Shown: positions 17,633 to 27,429 of the stretch, one piece after another | Numbering within the stretch: position 1 is the first letter of the stretch | Layout of the letters: each line of letters begins with the position of its first letter | From: Methanomethylovorans sp. PtaU1.Bin093 | Lineage (GTDB): Archaea; Halobacteriota; Methanosarcinia; Methanosarcinales; Methanosarcinaceae | DNA: 64,000 nucleotides | Direction: 5' to 3' | Assembly: GCF_002067275.1 (NCBI RefSeq) | Contig: NZ_MVQX01000035.1 | Location: forward strand, 18,635 to 82,634 | Position numbers and translations under genes: made by a program | Notes under the pieces: generated by a model | The model's input: only the letters and a program-made list of their open reading frames with translations | What the model was told of the DNA's origin: nothing | Databases searched by the model: none

Positions 17633-17895
17633 TCGATCTCTTCCTGTGCATCTGCTATTTTAAGTACGAATAATCCAAAACAGGGTTTTATGAACTGGAA
17701 TATCAGATCCTTGCCCTTTACACCTACTGGGATCTTATCTGAACCAATAAGTTTCATGCCCTTTATTTTATACCCCCCTGGTACATGGAATACCCTGTCA
17801 GAGTTCTCCTTTATGTATTTCTCACTCTGTGCAAGGGTAACCCCGCTAGTTAATATCTCATAGGGTATATCTTTTGTACATGATGATCTGGACAT
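17608..17895 (-). CDS. Small conserved protein downstream of purM
   Basis: Protein of 95 residues of unknown function. It contains ILTSGVTLAQSEKYIKENSD, a probable helix, then small beta strands (FHVPGGYKIKGMKLIGSDKIPVGVKGKDLIFQFI) and a short C-terminal coiled-coil-like tail (ADAQEEIDKLQKEFS). It begins 13 bases after the purM stop on the same strand, so it is probably the last gene of the lysC-purM transcript. No catalytic motif seen. Confidence 0.65.
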   Translation of the reverse strand: MSRSSCTKDIPYEILTSGVTLAQSEKYIKENSDRVFHVPGGYKIKGMKLIGSDKIPVGVKGKDLIFQFIKPCFGLFVLKIADAQEEIDKLQKEFS

Positions 17896-17908
17896 GTTAA
17901 CACACGCT

Positions 17909-18910
17909 TCAAACTATTGTGAGTCCCTTCACCCTTATACCGGACCCGATCATGCTGCCTACGATCTTCCCGCCGGTAATTTCAACTGCTTTTGCAGCAT
18001 CTTTTTTGGGCAGTATTATTACAAATCCCATTCCCATATTGAACGTCCTGTACATTTCAAGTTCATCCACATTACCTTCTCTCTGCAAGAACTTAAAAAT
18101 ATCGTTGGGTTCAATGGGGTCGGAAATGTCAAACCCGAGGTTAGTTATCCTTTGAAGCTTTAAGAGGCCGCTTCCGGTGATATGGGCCAGACCATGGACA
18201 TCACATTGCTGTATCACATCAAGTACTTCCATATATATCCTGGTGGGGATCAGCAGTTCTTCACCAATGGTCCTTGAATCGTTGAAAGGGAAAGGATCAT
18301 CATAAGAATATCCGGACCCTTCGACGATCTTGCGCACCAGGGAATAACCATTACTATGTACCCCACTGCTGGGTATGCCTACGATCACGTCACCAACCTG
18401 CACTTTTTCACCGGTGATGACCTTATCTTTTTTCACAGCACCAAGACAGGTGCCTGCAAGGTCAAAACCCTTTACGATGTCCGGGAGAGTAGCAGTCTCA
18501 CCGCCTACTATGGACATACGGGAGAATTCAGCGCCTTTCCTTAATCCCTCTCCTATCTGAGCTGCGAATGATCCGTCATGGGATTCAAGTGCAAGGTAAT
18601 CTACAAAAGCTATGGGCTCTGCACCAATGGCCAGTATATCATTGACATTCATGGCAATACAGTCTATTCCCACTGTATCCCATTTTTTTATTGCGTTTGC
18701 AATGAGGACTTTAGAGCCAACTCCATCCGTTGTCATCGCAAGGGCATATTCTCCAAAATCAAGCAGACCTGCATAATGACCGATATTTGTCAGTGGAGCA
18801 CCCAAGCCCGTACGAACATAGGTCATTTTACTGGTAAGGGCTTTGATAGTATTCTCTTCCTGTTTGATATCCACGCCTGATCCTGCATATGTGAGATGCT
18901 TTTCACTCAT
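17909..18910 (-). CDS. purM: Phosphoribosylformylglycinamidine cyclo-ligase
   Basis: AIR synthetase of 333 residues, the fifth step of de novo purine synthesis: ATP-dependent ring closure of FGAM to AIR. Motifs are the N-terminal MTYVRTGLGAPLTNIGHYAG, TDGVGSKVLIA, and the later HSNGYSLVRKI and HITGSGL segments. The ATG overlaps the stop of the upstream aspartate kinase by 4 bases (ATGA), so the two are translationally coupled although they serve different pathways. Confidence 0.95.
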   Translation of the reverse strand: MSEKHLTYAGSGVDIKQEENTIKALTSKMTYVRTGLGAPLTNIGHYAGLLDFGEYALAMTTDGVGSKVLIANAIKKWDTVGIDCIAMNVNDILAIGAEPIAFVDYLALESHDGSFAAQIGEGLRKGAEFSRMSIVGGETATLPDIVKGFDLAGTCLGAVKKDKVITGEKVQVGDVIVGIPSSGVHSNGYSLVRKIVEGSGYSYDDPFPFNDSRTIGEELLIPTRIYMEVLDVIQQCDVHGLAHITGSGLLKLQRITNLGFDISDPIEPNDIFKFLQREGNVDELEMYRTFNMGMGFVIILPKKDAAKAVEITGGKIVGSMIGSGIRVKGLTIV

Positions 18911-20307
18911 TGATGACCCTCGGTAAATTCACGATGTAACGCTCTCACGGCATTAATAGCATCCTTTGAGCTCACAACAAAGGATATGTTGTGCTGTGAT
19001 GAGCCCTGGCTTATCATTATAATGTTTACTTTTTCTTTACCCAGGATGCCAAACACCCTGCCAGCAACTCCAGGGGTGCCATCCATTCCGGCCCCGACTA
19101 CCGCTACAGCACATATATCGCGGTCATAGACAACATCTCCCACTACATTTCTGTTAAACTCGGAGCGTATGGCATTGACCGCGGTTTCCAGCTGTTCCTC
19201 CATAACGACCAGTGACATATTTGCTTCAGAAGAAGCCTGACTGATCATGATTATATTGACACCCACATTTGCAAGGCTTGTAAATACCCTGGCAGCTGTG
19301 CCGATAGTACCCATCATGCCCGCGCCGCAGATATTTACCAGGGCAACATCTTTGATGAGGGTCACAGCCTTTACCACGTCCTGGCTTGGGACCTGATCAG
19401 CCACTATAAGAGTGCCTTCAAAGGCAGGTTCAAAAGTATTTTTTACCCTTACCGGTATCCTGTGTTTTATAGCCGGTTCTATTGTCCTGGGATGCAACAC
19501 TTTGGCACCGAAATAGGACAGCTCCATAGCTTCGATGTATGAAATCTGGGGCAAAGACTTTGCTTCAGGCACTATTCTTGGATCAGAGGTCATTATTCCG
19601 TGCACTTCTTTCCACAACCAGATCTCATCGGCCTTAACAGCTGCTCCGAGGATCGAAGCTGAGAAATCGGATCCGCTCCTGCCAAGGGTGCTGATGATAC
19701 CCGCTTCGTCCTCTGCAATGAAACCAGTGACAACGGTTACTATTGAACAGTTCAGTAAAGGAGACAATCTTTCCTTGATAAGCTCATAGCTTTTTTCAAG
19801 AGGACGTGCGTTCCCATAATTGCTATCAGTGATAATACCGGCCTCTCCCCCGGTAAGCCATTTAGAACCAATGCCTAAAGACCTGATAGAACCACTTACT
19901 ATGGGTGCAGCCAGCCTCTCCCCGTAAGAAGAAATATAATCAATGGAACGCGGCGTGAGCTCTCCCAGATAACATATGCCTATCAGGGCCTTTTCCAGTT
20001 CATCTAACCGCTGATCTATTACCTCTATGGTTTCGGAGATAATATCTTCGTCTTCAATTGCAGCATGTATGGCATCATAATGCTTTTTGGTGATGTCCGC
20101 TATGAACTCCTTGACCTGAGAAACTTTGCCGCTCTTTGAAACATCTTTTGCTGTGCCCAAAAGACCATCTGTAATGCCACCAAGTGCTGATGTAACTGCA
20201 ATAAGCTCGTCACCTTTTTCATGGAAGCCTTTCAGGAGTGTAGCAACATGGCGGATCTTTTCTCCATTTGCTACCGAAGTACCACCAAATTTCATTACGA
20301 TTCTCAT
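18907..20307 (-). CDS. Aspartate kinase
   Basis: Phosphorylates aspartate as the first step toward lysine, threonine and methionine, 466 residues. The N-terminal catalytic motif is KFGGTSVANGEK, followed by LTGGEAGIITDSNYG and the family FIAEDEAGIISTLGRSGSDFSA. Two C-terminal ACT domains (about residues 320-385 and 400-460, VNICGAGMMGT and VAVVGAGMDGT) imply feedback control by an amino acid. I use ATG 20307 (MRIVMKFGG); 20313 is in frame. A TATA box near 20361-20368 predicts a leader of about 30 bases. Confidence 0.94.
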   Translation of the reverse strand: MRIVMKFGGTSVANGEKIRHVATLLKGFHEKGDELIAVTSALGGITDGLLGTAKDVSKSGKVSQVKEFIADITKKHYDAIHAAIEDEDIISETIEVIDQRLDELEKALIGICYLGELTPRSIDYISSYGERLAAPIVSGSIRSLGIGSKWLTGGEAGIITDSNYGNARPLEKSYELIKERLSPLLNCSIVTVVTGFIAEDEAGIISTLGRSGSDFSASILGAAVKADEIWLWKEVHGIMTSDPRIVPEAKSLPQISYIEAMELSYFGAKVLHPRTIEPAIKHRIPVRVKNTFEPAFEGTLIVADQVPSQDVVKAVTLIKDVALVNICGAGMMGTIGTAARVFTSLANVGVNIIMISQASSEANMSLVVMEEQLETAVNAIRSEFNRNVVGDVVYDRDICAVAVVGAGMDGTPGVAGRVFGILGKEKVNIIMISQGSSQHNISFVVSSKDAINAVRALHREFTEGHQ

Positions 20308-20408
20308 ATTCATGTCCCATTTTCTGCGGTTATGGATTGCACTATAAAGAAGATGGTGCGATATAAAGATTATGAACCCATTCCAGTAAGATCGCTGTAT
20401 TTTTACCC

Positions 20409-21401
20409 TTAGCTCAATTTAAAGATCACAATTCCTATCGCTATGATGACTATGAACAGTATTGGCATGAAACTATCAGTATTCACGTGATCGGTCATGG
20501 TACCGTTTTCGTTGTTTACGGATGAGGAGGGAAAATTTTGCACGTCTTCTGTAGCAGAACTATTCAGCCCCTCCTTATCAGAGTCAATGATATCAGGTAT
20601 GGCCATCAGGGGCTGCGTCTCATTAATTTTATTATCGGACCCATTTTCTGAGATCTCTTCATCATCTTCTTCCATGTCGGGTCTCTGGGTAACATCTTTG
20701 AGGATCACAGTTGAACTGTCCGAGGATTCAAAAAATTTACTCACTCTTGCTATGAATATGGTCCTTACATTATCATCCACACTTTTAGAGTAGCTGAATA
20801 TATCGTCGATCTCAAGCTCTTCTTTCTTCAGGGATCTACCATCCTTGCTCAGTTCAAGAACCACCGAGTCGTCTTCCATGTCGCTTGCGTCCAGAGTGTA
20901 ACCTTCCTCCAGAGAAAGACTTTCTCCCACTTTTACAGACTTTGAAGTATCCAGCAAAAGGAAATCATCATCTTTCTGCTCAGGATCAAGGAACTGTTCG
21001 ATCTCCACTTCAACATGGACCCCATCATCCTTATCATCAAAATCCACTGGCCTGATCCTGATCACAACATAATCTGTTTCCGCTTCTTCGTCCTCATCGC
21101 TTTCTTCTATGGTGATCATGTACTCGAATGGATCATCTTCGTCTCCGAAAGAATCACCGATCTCTATCTCTTCATCTTTGTAGTAGACTTGTACCAATAT
21201 GTCTCCCGAGTCTTTACTGGCATCTATAAGCTTGAAAGAATAACCCTGCTCCAGGTGTACAGTATCACCTGCTGTCAGAGTCTCCTCAGAGTAATAGATC
21301 ATCGCTTTCTCCTCGGTCGAGCAATACACCGGAAAGGAGAACAGAAACAGTATTATCATTGCACAGATGAACACAAAACGTATATATCCCATAGGAACCA
21401 C
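20409..21401 (-). CDS. Acidic secreted, membrane-anchored protein with S-layer-like repeats
   Basis: Protein of about 330 residues: a signal peptide (residues 5-27, hydrophobic, ending VYCSTEE), a very acidic exterior, and a C-terminal membrane helix (SFMPILFIVIIAIGIVIFKLS). Two related units, starting near residue 38 (ETLTAGDTVHLEQGYSFKLID) and 152 (KSVKVGESLSLEEGYTLDASD), resemble the duplicated S-layer domain of Methanosarcinales. A low-complexity Ser/Asn/Glu spacer (about 245-305) with N-glycosylation sequons precedes the anchor. The start may be ATG 21392 (MGYIRF). Probably a cell-surface component; exact role unknown. Confidence 0.75.
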   Translation of the reverse strand: MVPMGYIRFVFICAMIILFLFSFPVYCSTEEKAMIYYSEETLTAGDTVHLEQGYSFKLIDASKDSGDILVQVYYKDEEIEIGDSFGDEDDPFEYMITIEESDEDEEAETDYVVIRIRPVDFDDKDDGVHVEVEIEQFLDPEQKDDDFLLLDTSKSVKVGESLSLEEGYTLDASDMEDDSVVLELSKDGRSLKKEELEIDDIFSYSKSVDDNVRTIFIARVSKFFESSDSSTVILKDVTQRPDMEEDDEEISENGSDNKINETQPLMAIPDIIDSDKEGLNSSATEDVQNFPSSSVNNENGTMTDHVNTDSFMPILFIVIIAIGIVIFKLS

Positions 21402-21495
21402 TATCTTAGAAGTTAAAGGACGCTACATGCGATTGCATGCTTGTTTCTTCTATTAGTTGATTAGTCTGTCGGTTTTGAGATCCCAGGTGTGTATC

Positions 21496-22695
21496 ATGAA
21501 ATATGTAATACTGATCGGAGACGGTATGGCGGATGAACCCATTGCTGAACTGGGAGGAAGTACTGTGCTCCAGAAGGCAAGAACACCCAACATGGACTAT
21601 ATTGCTGCCCATGGAAAAGCAGGACTGGCCCAGACCGTTCCGGAAGGTATGCATCCGGGAAGTGATGTTGCGAACATGTCCATCGTAGGATATGACCCTA
21701 AAAAGTATTACTCCGGCCGGGCTCCTCTTGAAGCTGCCAGCATGGGTATCGGACTGAATGCTGATGATGTGGCCTTCAGATGCAACCTGATAACCATAGA
21801 GGACGGAATGATAGCTGACTACAGTTCCGGACACATTTCCAGTGACGAGGCCAGGGAACTCATACAAGCCTTAGATGCAGAGTTAGGTAAGGACGGGATC
21901 AGCTTCTATCCTGGTATCAGCTACAGGCACCTGATGGTAACAAAGAATAACTTTGGTGCTGAAACCACGTGCACTCCACCTCATGATGTGATCGGTGAAA
22001 AAAAGGAAAACCACATGCCAAAAGGCAAGGACAGTAAAATATTGTGTGAATTGATAGACGCTTCCATGCCTATCCTTGAGAAACATCATGTGAACCTTAA
22101 AAGGATAGCAGCAGGTAAGAAGCCGGGTAATTCCATCTGGTTATGGGGACAGGGAGGTGCGCCTGCATTCCCTTTGTTCAAAGATATGTATGGTAAGACA
22201 GGAGCTATCATCTCTGCAGTAGATCTTGTGAAGGGAATAGGGACATACGCAGGTTTCGATGTTATCGACGTGCCCGGAGCAACAGGTTATCTGGATACCA
22301 ATTATAAGGGAAAGGCCGAGTATGCACTGCAAGCTCTGAAGGATCACGATTTCGTAGTCGTGCATGTGGAAGCGCCTGATGAGGCAGGACACATGGGAGA
22401 TGCAAAGGCCAAGATCCAGGCCATTGAGGATTTCGATGAGCATGTCGTTGGCACTATATTACATGGTGCAAATGCTATGACCGAAGATGTGACCATCCTG
22501 GTAATGCCTGACCATCCGACCCCTGTGCACTTGAGAACACATACCTCAGAACCCATACCATTTGCGATCTACTCCACAAACGAGCAGCATCCGGATAATG
22601 CCAGGGCGTTCAATGAAGTTGATGTAAGGGCTGGGTCCTATGGAACTGTGTATGCTGCAGATCTGGTAAAGATCATGCTCAAAAGGCATATCTGA
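21496..22695 (+). CDS. apgM: 2,3-bisphosphoglycerate-independent phosphoglycerate mutase, archaeal type
   Basis: Interconverts 3- and 2-phosphoglycerate, 399 residues, alkaline phosphatase superfamily. Metal and nucleophile motifs are visible: [10 protein letters not shown] at the N-terminus, [14 protein letters not shown] (catalytic Ser), [15 protein letters not shown] and [13 protein letters not shown]. The start at 21496 fits the family and has an AGGTG site; the frame opens 39 bases earlier. It serves gluconeogenesis/glycolysis and stands alone. Confidence 0.93.
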   Translation: MKYVILIGDGMADEPIAELGGSTVLQKARTPNMDYIAAHGKAGLAQTVPEGMHPGSDVANMSIVGYDPKKYYSGRAPLEAASMGIGLNADDVAFRCNLITIEDGMIADYSSGHISSDEARELIQALDAELGKDGISFYPGISYRHLMVTKNNFGAETTCTPPHDVIGEKKENHMPKGKDSKILCELIDASMPILEKHHVNLKRIAAGKKPGNSIWLWGQGGAPAFPLFKDMYGKTGAIISAVDLVKGIGTYAGFDVIDVPGATGYLDTNYKGKAEYALQALKDHDFVVVHVEAPDEAGHMGDAKAKIQAIEDFDEHVVGTILHGANAMTEDVTILVMPDHPTPVHLRTHTSEPIPFAIYSTNEQHPDNARAFNEVDVRAGSYGTVYAADLVKIMLKRHI

Positions 22696-22729
22696 ATTTA
22701 CAGTGCCACTTTTTTTAACAAAAGTCATA

Positions 22730-22801
22730 TTTATATAGCTGTTCAACAATACATTTTATTGGGGTTATGCGGGGAATAGCGGAACCCCAATGATCAAAGG
22801 A
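22730..22801 (+). promoter_or_regulatory. hsp20 promoter and 5' hairpin
   Basis: AAAGTCA followed by TTTATATA (22730-22737) is a BRE/TATA pair predicting a TSS near 22760. GGGGTT (22761-22766) and AACCCC (22783-22788) would then form a stem at the 5' end of the mRNA, just before the AAAGGAG site at 22795-22801. A tiny ORF (22767-22793, eight codons) lies in the loop and 3' arm. Confidence 0.6.
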
Positions 22802-22810
22802 GTGGATCAT

Positions 22811-23272
22811 ATGAAACAAGGTCTTACAAGATGGACACCTTCAGGTATGTCTAAATGGGACCCTTTTGAAGAGATAAGCAGGATGCAGGAACGCCTGAGC
22901 CAGCTATTCAGTGAACTGTCGCCTTCGGGTGAAATGAAGGCCTTAGACACGCTTTCACCTATGATGGACGTGCAGGATAAGGAAAAAGAAATAGTTGTAA
23001 AGGCGGACATGCCCGGAGTAGACAAGAAAGATGTAGAGATCGATATTAAGAACAATATGCTCTACATCAATGCAAACATGCATCGCGAAAAAGAAGAAGA
23101 GAAGGAAGGATATGTGATGCGTGAACGTGCTTTTTCACGGTTTGCCCGGACCTTCAGCCTGCCTGCGAACGTTGTGGCAGAAGGGGCAAAAGCCAAACTG
23201 GAGGATGGCGTTCTGACCATAAACATACCCAAGGCTGAGATAGAGGAAAAGCAGAAGATACTCATCGAATAA
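22811..23272 (+). CDS. Small heat-shock protein Hsp20 (alpha-crystallin family)
   Basis: ATP-independent holdase chaperone of 153 residues. The alpha-crystallin domain covers about residues 48-140, with MMDVQDKEKEIVVKADMPGVDKKDVEID and the GVLTINIPK signature. The C-terminal I-x-I-like anchor (INIPKAEIEEKQKILIE) is present. The ATG at 22811 is preceded by AAAGGAG 9 bases upstream; an earlier in-frame ATG at 22790 lacks a site. The structured leader suggests control of translation or mRNA stability. Confidence 0.93.
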   Translation: MKQGLTRWTPSGMSKWDPFEEISRMQERLSQLFSELSPSGEMKALDTLSPMMDVQDKEKEIVVKADMPGVDKKDVEIDIKNNMLYINANMHREKEEEKEGYVMRERAFSRFARTFSLPANVVAEGAKAKLEDGVLTINIPKAEIEEKQKILIE

Positions 23273-23286
23273 GTTGTGAATAAGTT

Positions 23287-23328
23287 CCAGGGTACGTCCA
23301 TATATATAATGGACATCCTGGATCTCTT
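23287..23328 (+). terminator. Probable hsp20 terminator hairpin
   Basis: Nested inverted repeats CCAGG (23287-23291) with CCTGG (23317-23321), and GTCCAT (23296-23301) with ATGGAC (23309-23314), are followed by ATCTCTTTTA. Confidence 0.55.
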
Positions 23329-23439
23329 TTACGGTTAGTATTATAATTACGGCATCAGGGAAATAACCTCGTCATATTTTGCTCAGTCGGGGTAACTATC
23401 ATCATCGCCGCATCTGTTTATATGTAGATAGGCTTATTT

Positions 23440-24237
23440 ATGCCTAATGACCTGTTAGCATCAGGTGTAATTTTGAGATTCGAGGCTTTTGCAGTGGAAA
23501 ATATCCCTTTGATCAAAAAAGGGGATGATCTTGCACAGATCATTTGTGAAAGAACGGATGTCCTTGACGGAGATGTTATAATTATAGCTTCCACTATTGT
23601 TGGGAAAGCTGAAGGAAGGACCTTTTCCCTGGAAGGTATAGTTCCTGGCGCGGAGGCTGTAGAATTCTCCAAAAATACCCGGTTCACTCCCGGGTTTATA
23701 CAGACAGTTCTGGAAAGGAGCAGGGAATGCCTGATCTCTTCACCGGTATTGCTTGTGGAAATGAAGAACGGTCATATATGTATCAATGCAGGTATCGATG
23801 AATCCAATGTTGAAGGGGAAATGCTTCTGGAGCTTCCGGCAGACCCGGATGCAAGCGCTGAATACATTGGAAAGAGGATCGAGAGTTACACTGGTGCGCA
23901 GATCAGTGTGATAATTACCGATACAAACGGCAGAGCTTTCAAGAGGGGCCAAACAGGAGTTGCTGTAGGCGTCTATCGCATCCATCCTCTTAAAGACTGG
24001 AGAGGACAAAAAGATCTTTTCGGGAAAGAACTTAAGATCACAGAAGAAGCTGTCGCTGATGAGATCGCAGGGGCTGCTAACCTGCTTATGGGCGAAGGTA
24101 ATGGCGGATATCCTGTAGTGATCATACGTGGTCTTAGATCAAGGTCAAAAGATAATGCATCTGTAACGGAAATGTACAGGTCTGATGAAGAAGATCTGAT
24201 CAAAAAAAGTCTCAGATATCTAAGGGACAGAGGATAG
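23440..24237 (+). CDS. cofE: Coenzyme F420-0:L-glutamate ligase
   Basis: Adds glutamates to F420-0 using GTP, 265 residues. Family hallmarks are [18 protein letters not shown] near residue 24, [18 protein letters not shown] and the later [20 protein letters not shown] and [21 protein letters not shown] box TTTATATG at 23417-23424 lies only about 20 bases before the ATG, so the mRNA is probably leaderless. Its end overlaps the convergent deaminase gene by 18 bases. cofD, which makes its substrate, is at 40631. Confidence 0.93.
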   Translation: MPNDLLASGVILRFEAFAVENIPLIKKGDDLAQIICERTDVLDGDVIIIASTIVGKAEGRTFSLEGIVPGAEAVEFSKNTRFTPGFIQTVLERSRECLISSPVLLVEMKNGHICINAGIDESNVEGEMLLELPADPDASAEYIGKRIESYTGAQISVIITDTNGRAFKRGQTGVAVGVYRIHPLKDWRGQKDLFGKELKITEEAVADEIAGAANLLMGEGNGGYPVVIIRGLRSRSKDNASVTEMYRSDEEDLIKKSLRYLRDRG

Positions 24238-24681
24238 AGGCATATTCACCAATTCCACCCCGGCCTCAGCAAAGAACTCAATTGAATCCTTGTCAGGATA
24301 GGATTGCAGGAACACAACTCTTTTGATATTTGAGTTGATGATCATCTTGGCACACAGGATGCATGGCTGATGTGTGCAGTAAAGAGTTGCCGAATCTATA
24401 CTCACGCCGTACAGTGCTGCCTGGATGATAGCATTCTGTTCTGCATGCACTGCCCTGCATTTCTCATGGCGTGTGCCTGATTCTATATTATTCTGCTGTC
24501 TGATACAGCCAATGTCGAGACAATGTGCCATGTTCCTGGGAGCACCATTATATCCCGTTGAAAGTATCCTTTTATCTTTGACGATCACGGCACCGACCTG
24601 ATTTCTCAGGCAGGTTGACCTTTTTGCCACAACGGTAGCTATCTCAAGAAAGTATTCGTCTAATCCGGGCCTCACTTTCAT
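24220..24681 (-). CDS. dCMP deaminase (ComEB-like cytidine deaminase family)
   Basis: Zinc-dependent deaminase of 153 residues. The HAEQNAI motif and PCILC supply the zinc ligands and catalytic Glu, and the N-terminal [26 protein letters not shown] is typical of dCMP deaminases. It would make dUMP for thymidylate synthesis. A TATA box at 24705-24713 is centred about 28 bases before the ATG at 24681, predicting a leaderless transcript. The 3' end overlaps cofE. Confidence 0.9.
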   Translation of the reverse strand: MKVRPGLDEYFLEIATVVAKRSTCLRNQVGAVIVKDKRILSTGYNGAPRNMAHCLDIGCIRQQNNIESGTRHEKCRAVHAEQNAIIQAALYGVSIDSATLYCTHQPCILCAKMIINSNIKRVVFLQSYPDKDSIEFFAEAGVELVNMPLSSVP

Positions 24682-24785
24682 CGGCTTATAAAAATAGCAA
24701 GTAGTATATATAAGTTGTAGTGTATGTTGGAAACGAAATATAAATCTCGATTTCCATCATCCTTACACTCTTGGAGCATCAGAAG

Positions 24786-25688
24786 ATGAGTCTATCTCTT
24801 ACAGAACAACTGGATTCGTTCGTAAGGAAGCACAACGACCGGCAATTGCTGATCTTGCCTGTTGCTACTTTCCTTATAGCCGTATTAATCATTGCCTTCA
24901 CCTTAGCTACGACAGGAGCACCGGTGAAACTGGGCATGGAATTCAAAGGCGGCACGATGGTTTCCCTGACCACCGAAACGCCAGCAGATTCACTTAAAGA
25001 AAAATATTCCACTTATCCTCTAACAGATGTACGACAGACAGGCTCAAGGACGGTCATGCAATTCGGTCCGATGTCGGGTGAAGAGCAGCTTAGCCTCACT
25101 GAAGATGTTACAAATACTTATGAAAATGTGGAGATCCGGCAGATAGGCCCTGTCTATGGAAAAGACCTGCAGAAACAGGCAATTAAAGCAGTCATTTTCT
25201 CGTTTTTGGGAATGGCTATCGTTGTTTTCATAATCTTCAGGACCTTTGTCCCCTCTGCTGCTGTTGTGTTGTCGGCCTTCTGTGATATTATGATCGCAGC
25301 GGCTTTTATGAACGTGGCAGGTATAGAGCTCTCCTTGGGCACTGTAGCGGCACTGCTTATGCTTATAGGTTACTCGGTGGACAGCGATATATTGCTTACT
25401 ACCAGGGTGCTTAAGAGAAGAGGAGAGGTCGAGGAAAATATAACAAATGCCATGGGTACGGGTATAACAATGACCACCACTACTCTTGCAGCCCTGATAG
25501 TAATGTATTTCGTTACCACATATTCTTATTTGATCATACCTTCCTTTTCTCAGATCAATCTGCTTTCAAATATCTCTATTGTACTCATATTCGGACTCTT
25601 GGCTGATATTATGAATACCTGGCTGACGAATGTTTCCATTCTGCGCTGGTATGTTCAAAAAGAAGGGGCAAGGAGGAGAAGAGCATGA
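24786..25688 (+). CDS. secF: Protein translocase subunit SecF
   Basis: Membrane protein of 300 residues that works with SecD in protein export. Features are one N-terminal helix (residues 24-42), the KLGMEFKGGTMVSL signature of the extracytoplasmic domain, and five C-terminal helices with the conserved GYSVDSDILLTTRVLKR segment. GGAG 9 bases before ATG 24786 decides the start over the upstream TTG at 24771. A TATA box (ATATAAAT, near 24738-24745) predicts an 18-base leader. It overlaps secD by 4 bases. Confidence 0.94.
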   Translation: MSLSLTEQLDSFVRKHNDRQLLILPVATFLIAVLIIAFTLATTGAPVKLGMEFKGGTMVSLTTETPADSLKEKYSTYPLTDVRQTGSRTVMQFGPMSGEEQLSLTEDVTNTYENVEIRQIGPVYGKDLQKQAIKAVIFSFLGMAIVVFIIFRTFVPSAAVVLSAFCDIMIAAAFMNVAGIELSLGTVAALLMLIGYSVDSDILLTTRVLKRRGEVEENITNAMGTGITMTTTTLAALIVMYFVTTYSYLIIPSFSQINLLSNISIVLIFGLLADIMNTWLTNVSILRWYVQKEGARRRRA

Positions 25689-27397
25689 GAGAAGATGAAG
25701 AACCTAAGAGCATATTCAGGGATCTACGGGTAATGATCTTCATAATTGCTCTTCTGGGATCGATAGCTTTCATTCATCCCGGATATAGCTCTGCAGATGG
25801 ATTTACGACGAACCTCAAATATGGACTGGACCTGGAGGGTGGTTCATGGTTACAGGTCAAGCTTCAGGGGGCACTTGTACAGGTCGATGCGGACACAAAT
25901 ATGCTTCTGAAAAAGCTCGTAGAACCGGTAATAAGTAACACGATCGAAATCACAGGTACAACAGCCGCTGTCAATGGCCAAGGGCAAACCCATACCCAGG
26001 CTATCACTTTCACGACTCCGGGCAACATTACAAATGCTCAGATGGACCTTTTGGGACTGGGTGAATACACCATCAGTAAACAAAACGAACTTACACAGGT
26101 AAAAATAACCACATCTAAAGAAACACTTATAGAAGCCTACCTCGCCAACTCTTTGAAGGCTGAGATCGTTCCGATGGTCATGACGGATGGAGTGGAATAT
26201 GAGATAAGGACTGCTGTCACAGAGCAGCAGATCGAAGCTCTTATGGATGCGGTGGGCGGTTCCATCCTGAAAAATGCTGATGGCAGCTCGCGATACAAAG
26301 ACGGGGTGAGAACAGAAACCCGTGATCTTACCAAAACCATCCTTAGTGAAAAGATGAATTCTCTTGGACTTAAGGACATACCTGTGAAGACAGTAGGTGA
26401 TGAGTACATCCTCATCGACTTTGCGGGCATTGACCTGTCAACTGCAAGGGAGATCGCAGAAAAACCCGGCAAGTTCGAGATACGTATCCAGACCATAGGC
26501 AATGAGACAAAGCATGTGATATATGGTGAAGACATAGAAAGTGTCGGGATAGTTGGTTACAATGAGGAGGACGGAATGTGGTCTACGCCCTTCACCCTCA
26601 ACGAAGCGGGAGCTCTCGCCCTGCAAAAAGCAGCTATCGAGGCAGGGGCTACCACCAATCCAATGGAGCACAATCTGGTAATGTTACTCGACGGCAATGA
26701 AGTGTACAGTGCGCCTCTGAGTAACTCTGCAGCTCAGCAATTGGTAATAGGTCCGATCTATTCCTGGCAATCCTCCACAGGTACCGGAGATGAGGGTAAG
26801 GCACAGGCACAGCAACTTCAGATCCATCTGAGGGCCGGAGCCCTTCCTGTCAACGTAGAGATCATGGGTGCAGGTCATGTAGACGCAGCATTAGGAACGC
26901 AATTTAAGAAAGAATCTGTGATCGCAGGGTTGATAGCTCTGATGGCAGTGGCCTTAGTGGTGTACAGGAAGTACCACCAAAAGGAAATACTTATACCTAT
27001 GGTAGGTACTTCTTTAAGTGAAGTGATAATGATATTGGGTGTCGCCTCTGCGATAGGCTGGCAACTTGATCTACCAAGTATTGCAGGTATCATCGCTGCA
27101 ATCGGTACAGGCATCGATCACCTTGTGATCATCACTGACGAGGTATTGTATGAAGGCAAATTACCTCCTACAAAGGTGTACCTTTCCAGGATAACCAAGG
27201 CATTTAGCATAATACTGGCAGCAGCAGCAACGACCGTTATTGCCATGGGGCCATTGGTATTGATGGGTTTCGGGTCCCTGAAAGGGTTTGCCATTACCAC
27301 CATAATAGGTGTGTTCATAGGCGTGGTAATAGCAAGGCCGGTCTATGGGAAGCTGATAAACGAAGTATTGAAAGGTAAAAGCGAGGGTCAGGCCTGA
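25685..27397 (+). CDS. secD: Protein translocase subunit SecD
   Basis: Partner of SecF, 570 residues. One N-terminal helix is followed by the LKYGLDLEGGSWLQ signature, a large extracytoplasmic region (about residues 55-395) and a five-helix C-terminal domain with GTGIDHLVIITDEVLYEGK. In archaea SecF precedes SecD as here. The start overlaps secF as ATGA. The gene ends with tandem stops (TGATAA), and the next gene begins 32 bases later. Confidence 0.94.
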   Translation: MREDEEPKSIFRDLRVMIFIIALLGSIAFIHPGYSSADGFTTNLKYGLDLEGGSWLQVKLQGALVQVDADTNMLLKKLVEPVISNTIEITGTTAAVNGQGQTHTQAITFTTPGNITNAQMDLLGLGEYTISKQNELTQVKITTSKETLIEAYLANSLKAEIVPMVMTDGVEYEIRTAVTEQQIEALMDAVGGSILKNADGSSRYKDGVRTETRDLTKTILSEKMNSLGLKDIPVKTVGDEYILIDFAGIDLSTAREIAEKPGKFEIRIQTIGNETKHVIYGEDIESVGIVGYNEEDGMWSTPFTLNEAGALALQKAAIEAGATTNPMEHNLVMLLDGNEVYSAPLSNSAAQQLVIGPIYSWQSSTGTGDEGKAQAQQLQIHLRAGALPVNVEIMGAGHVDAALGTQFKKESVIAGLIALMAVALVVYRKYHQKEILIPMVGTSLSEVIMILGVASAIGWQLDLPSIAGIIAAIGTGIDHLVIITDEVLYEGKLPPTKVYLSRITKAFSIILAAAATTVIAMGPLVLMGFGSLKGFAITTIIGVFIGVVIARPVYGKLINEVLKGKSEGQA

Positions 27398-27429
27398 TAA
27401 CGCAAGCAAGTACAAAGGACCTCTGGACC

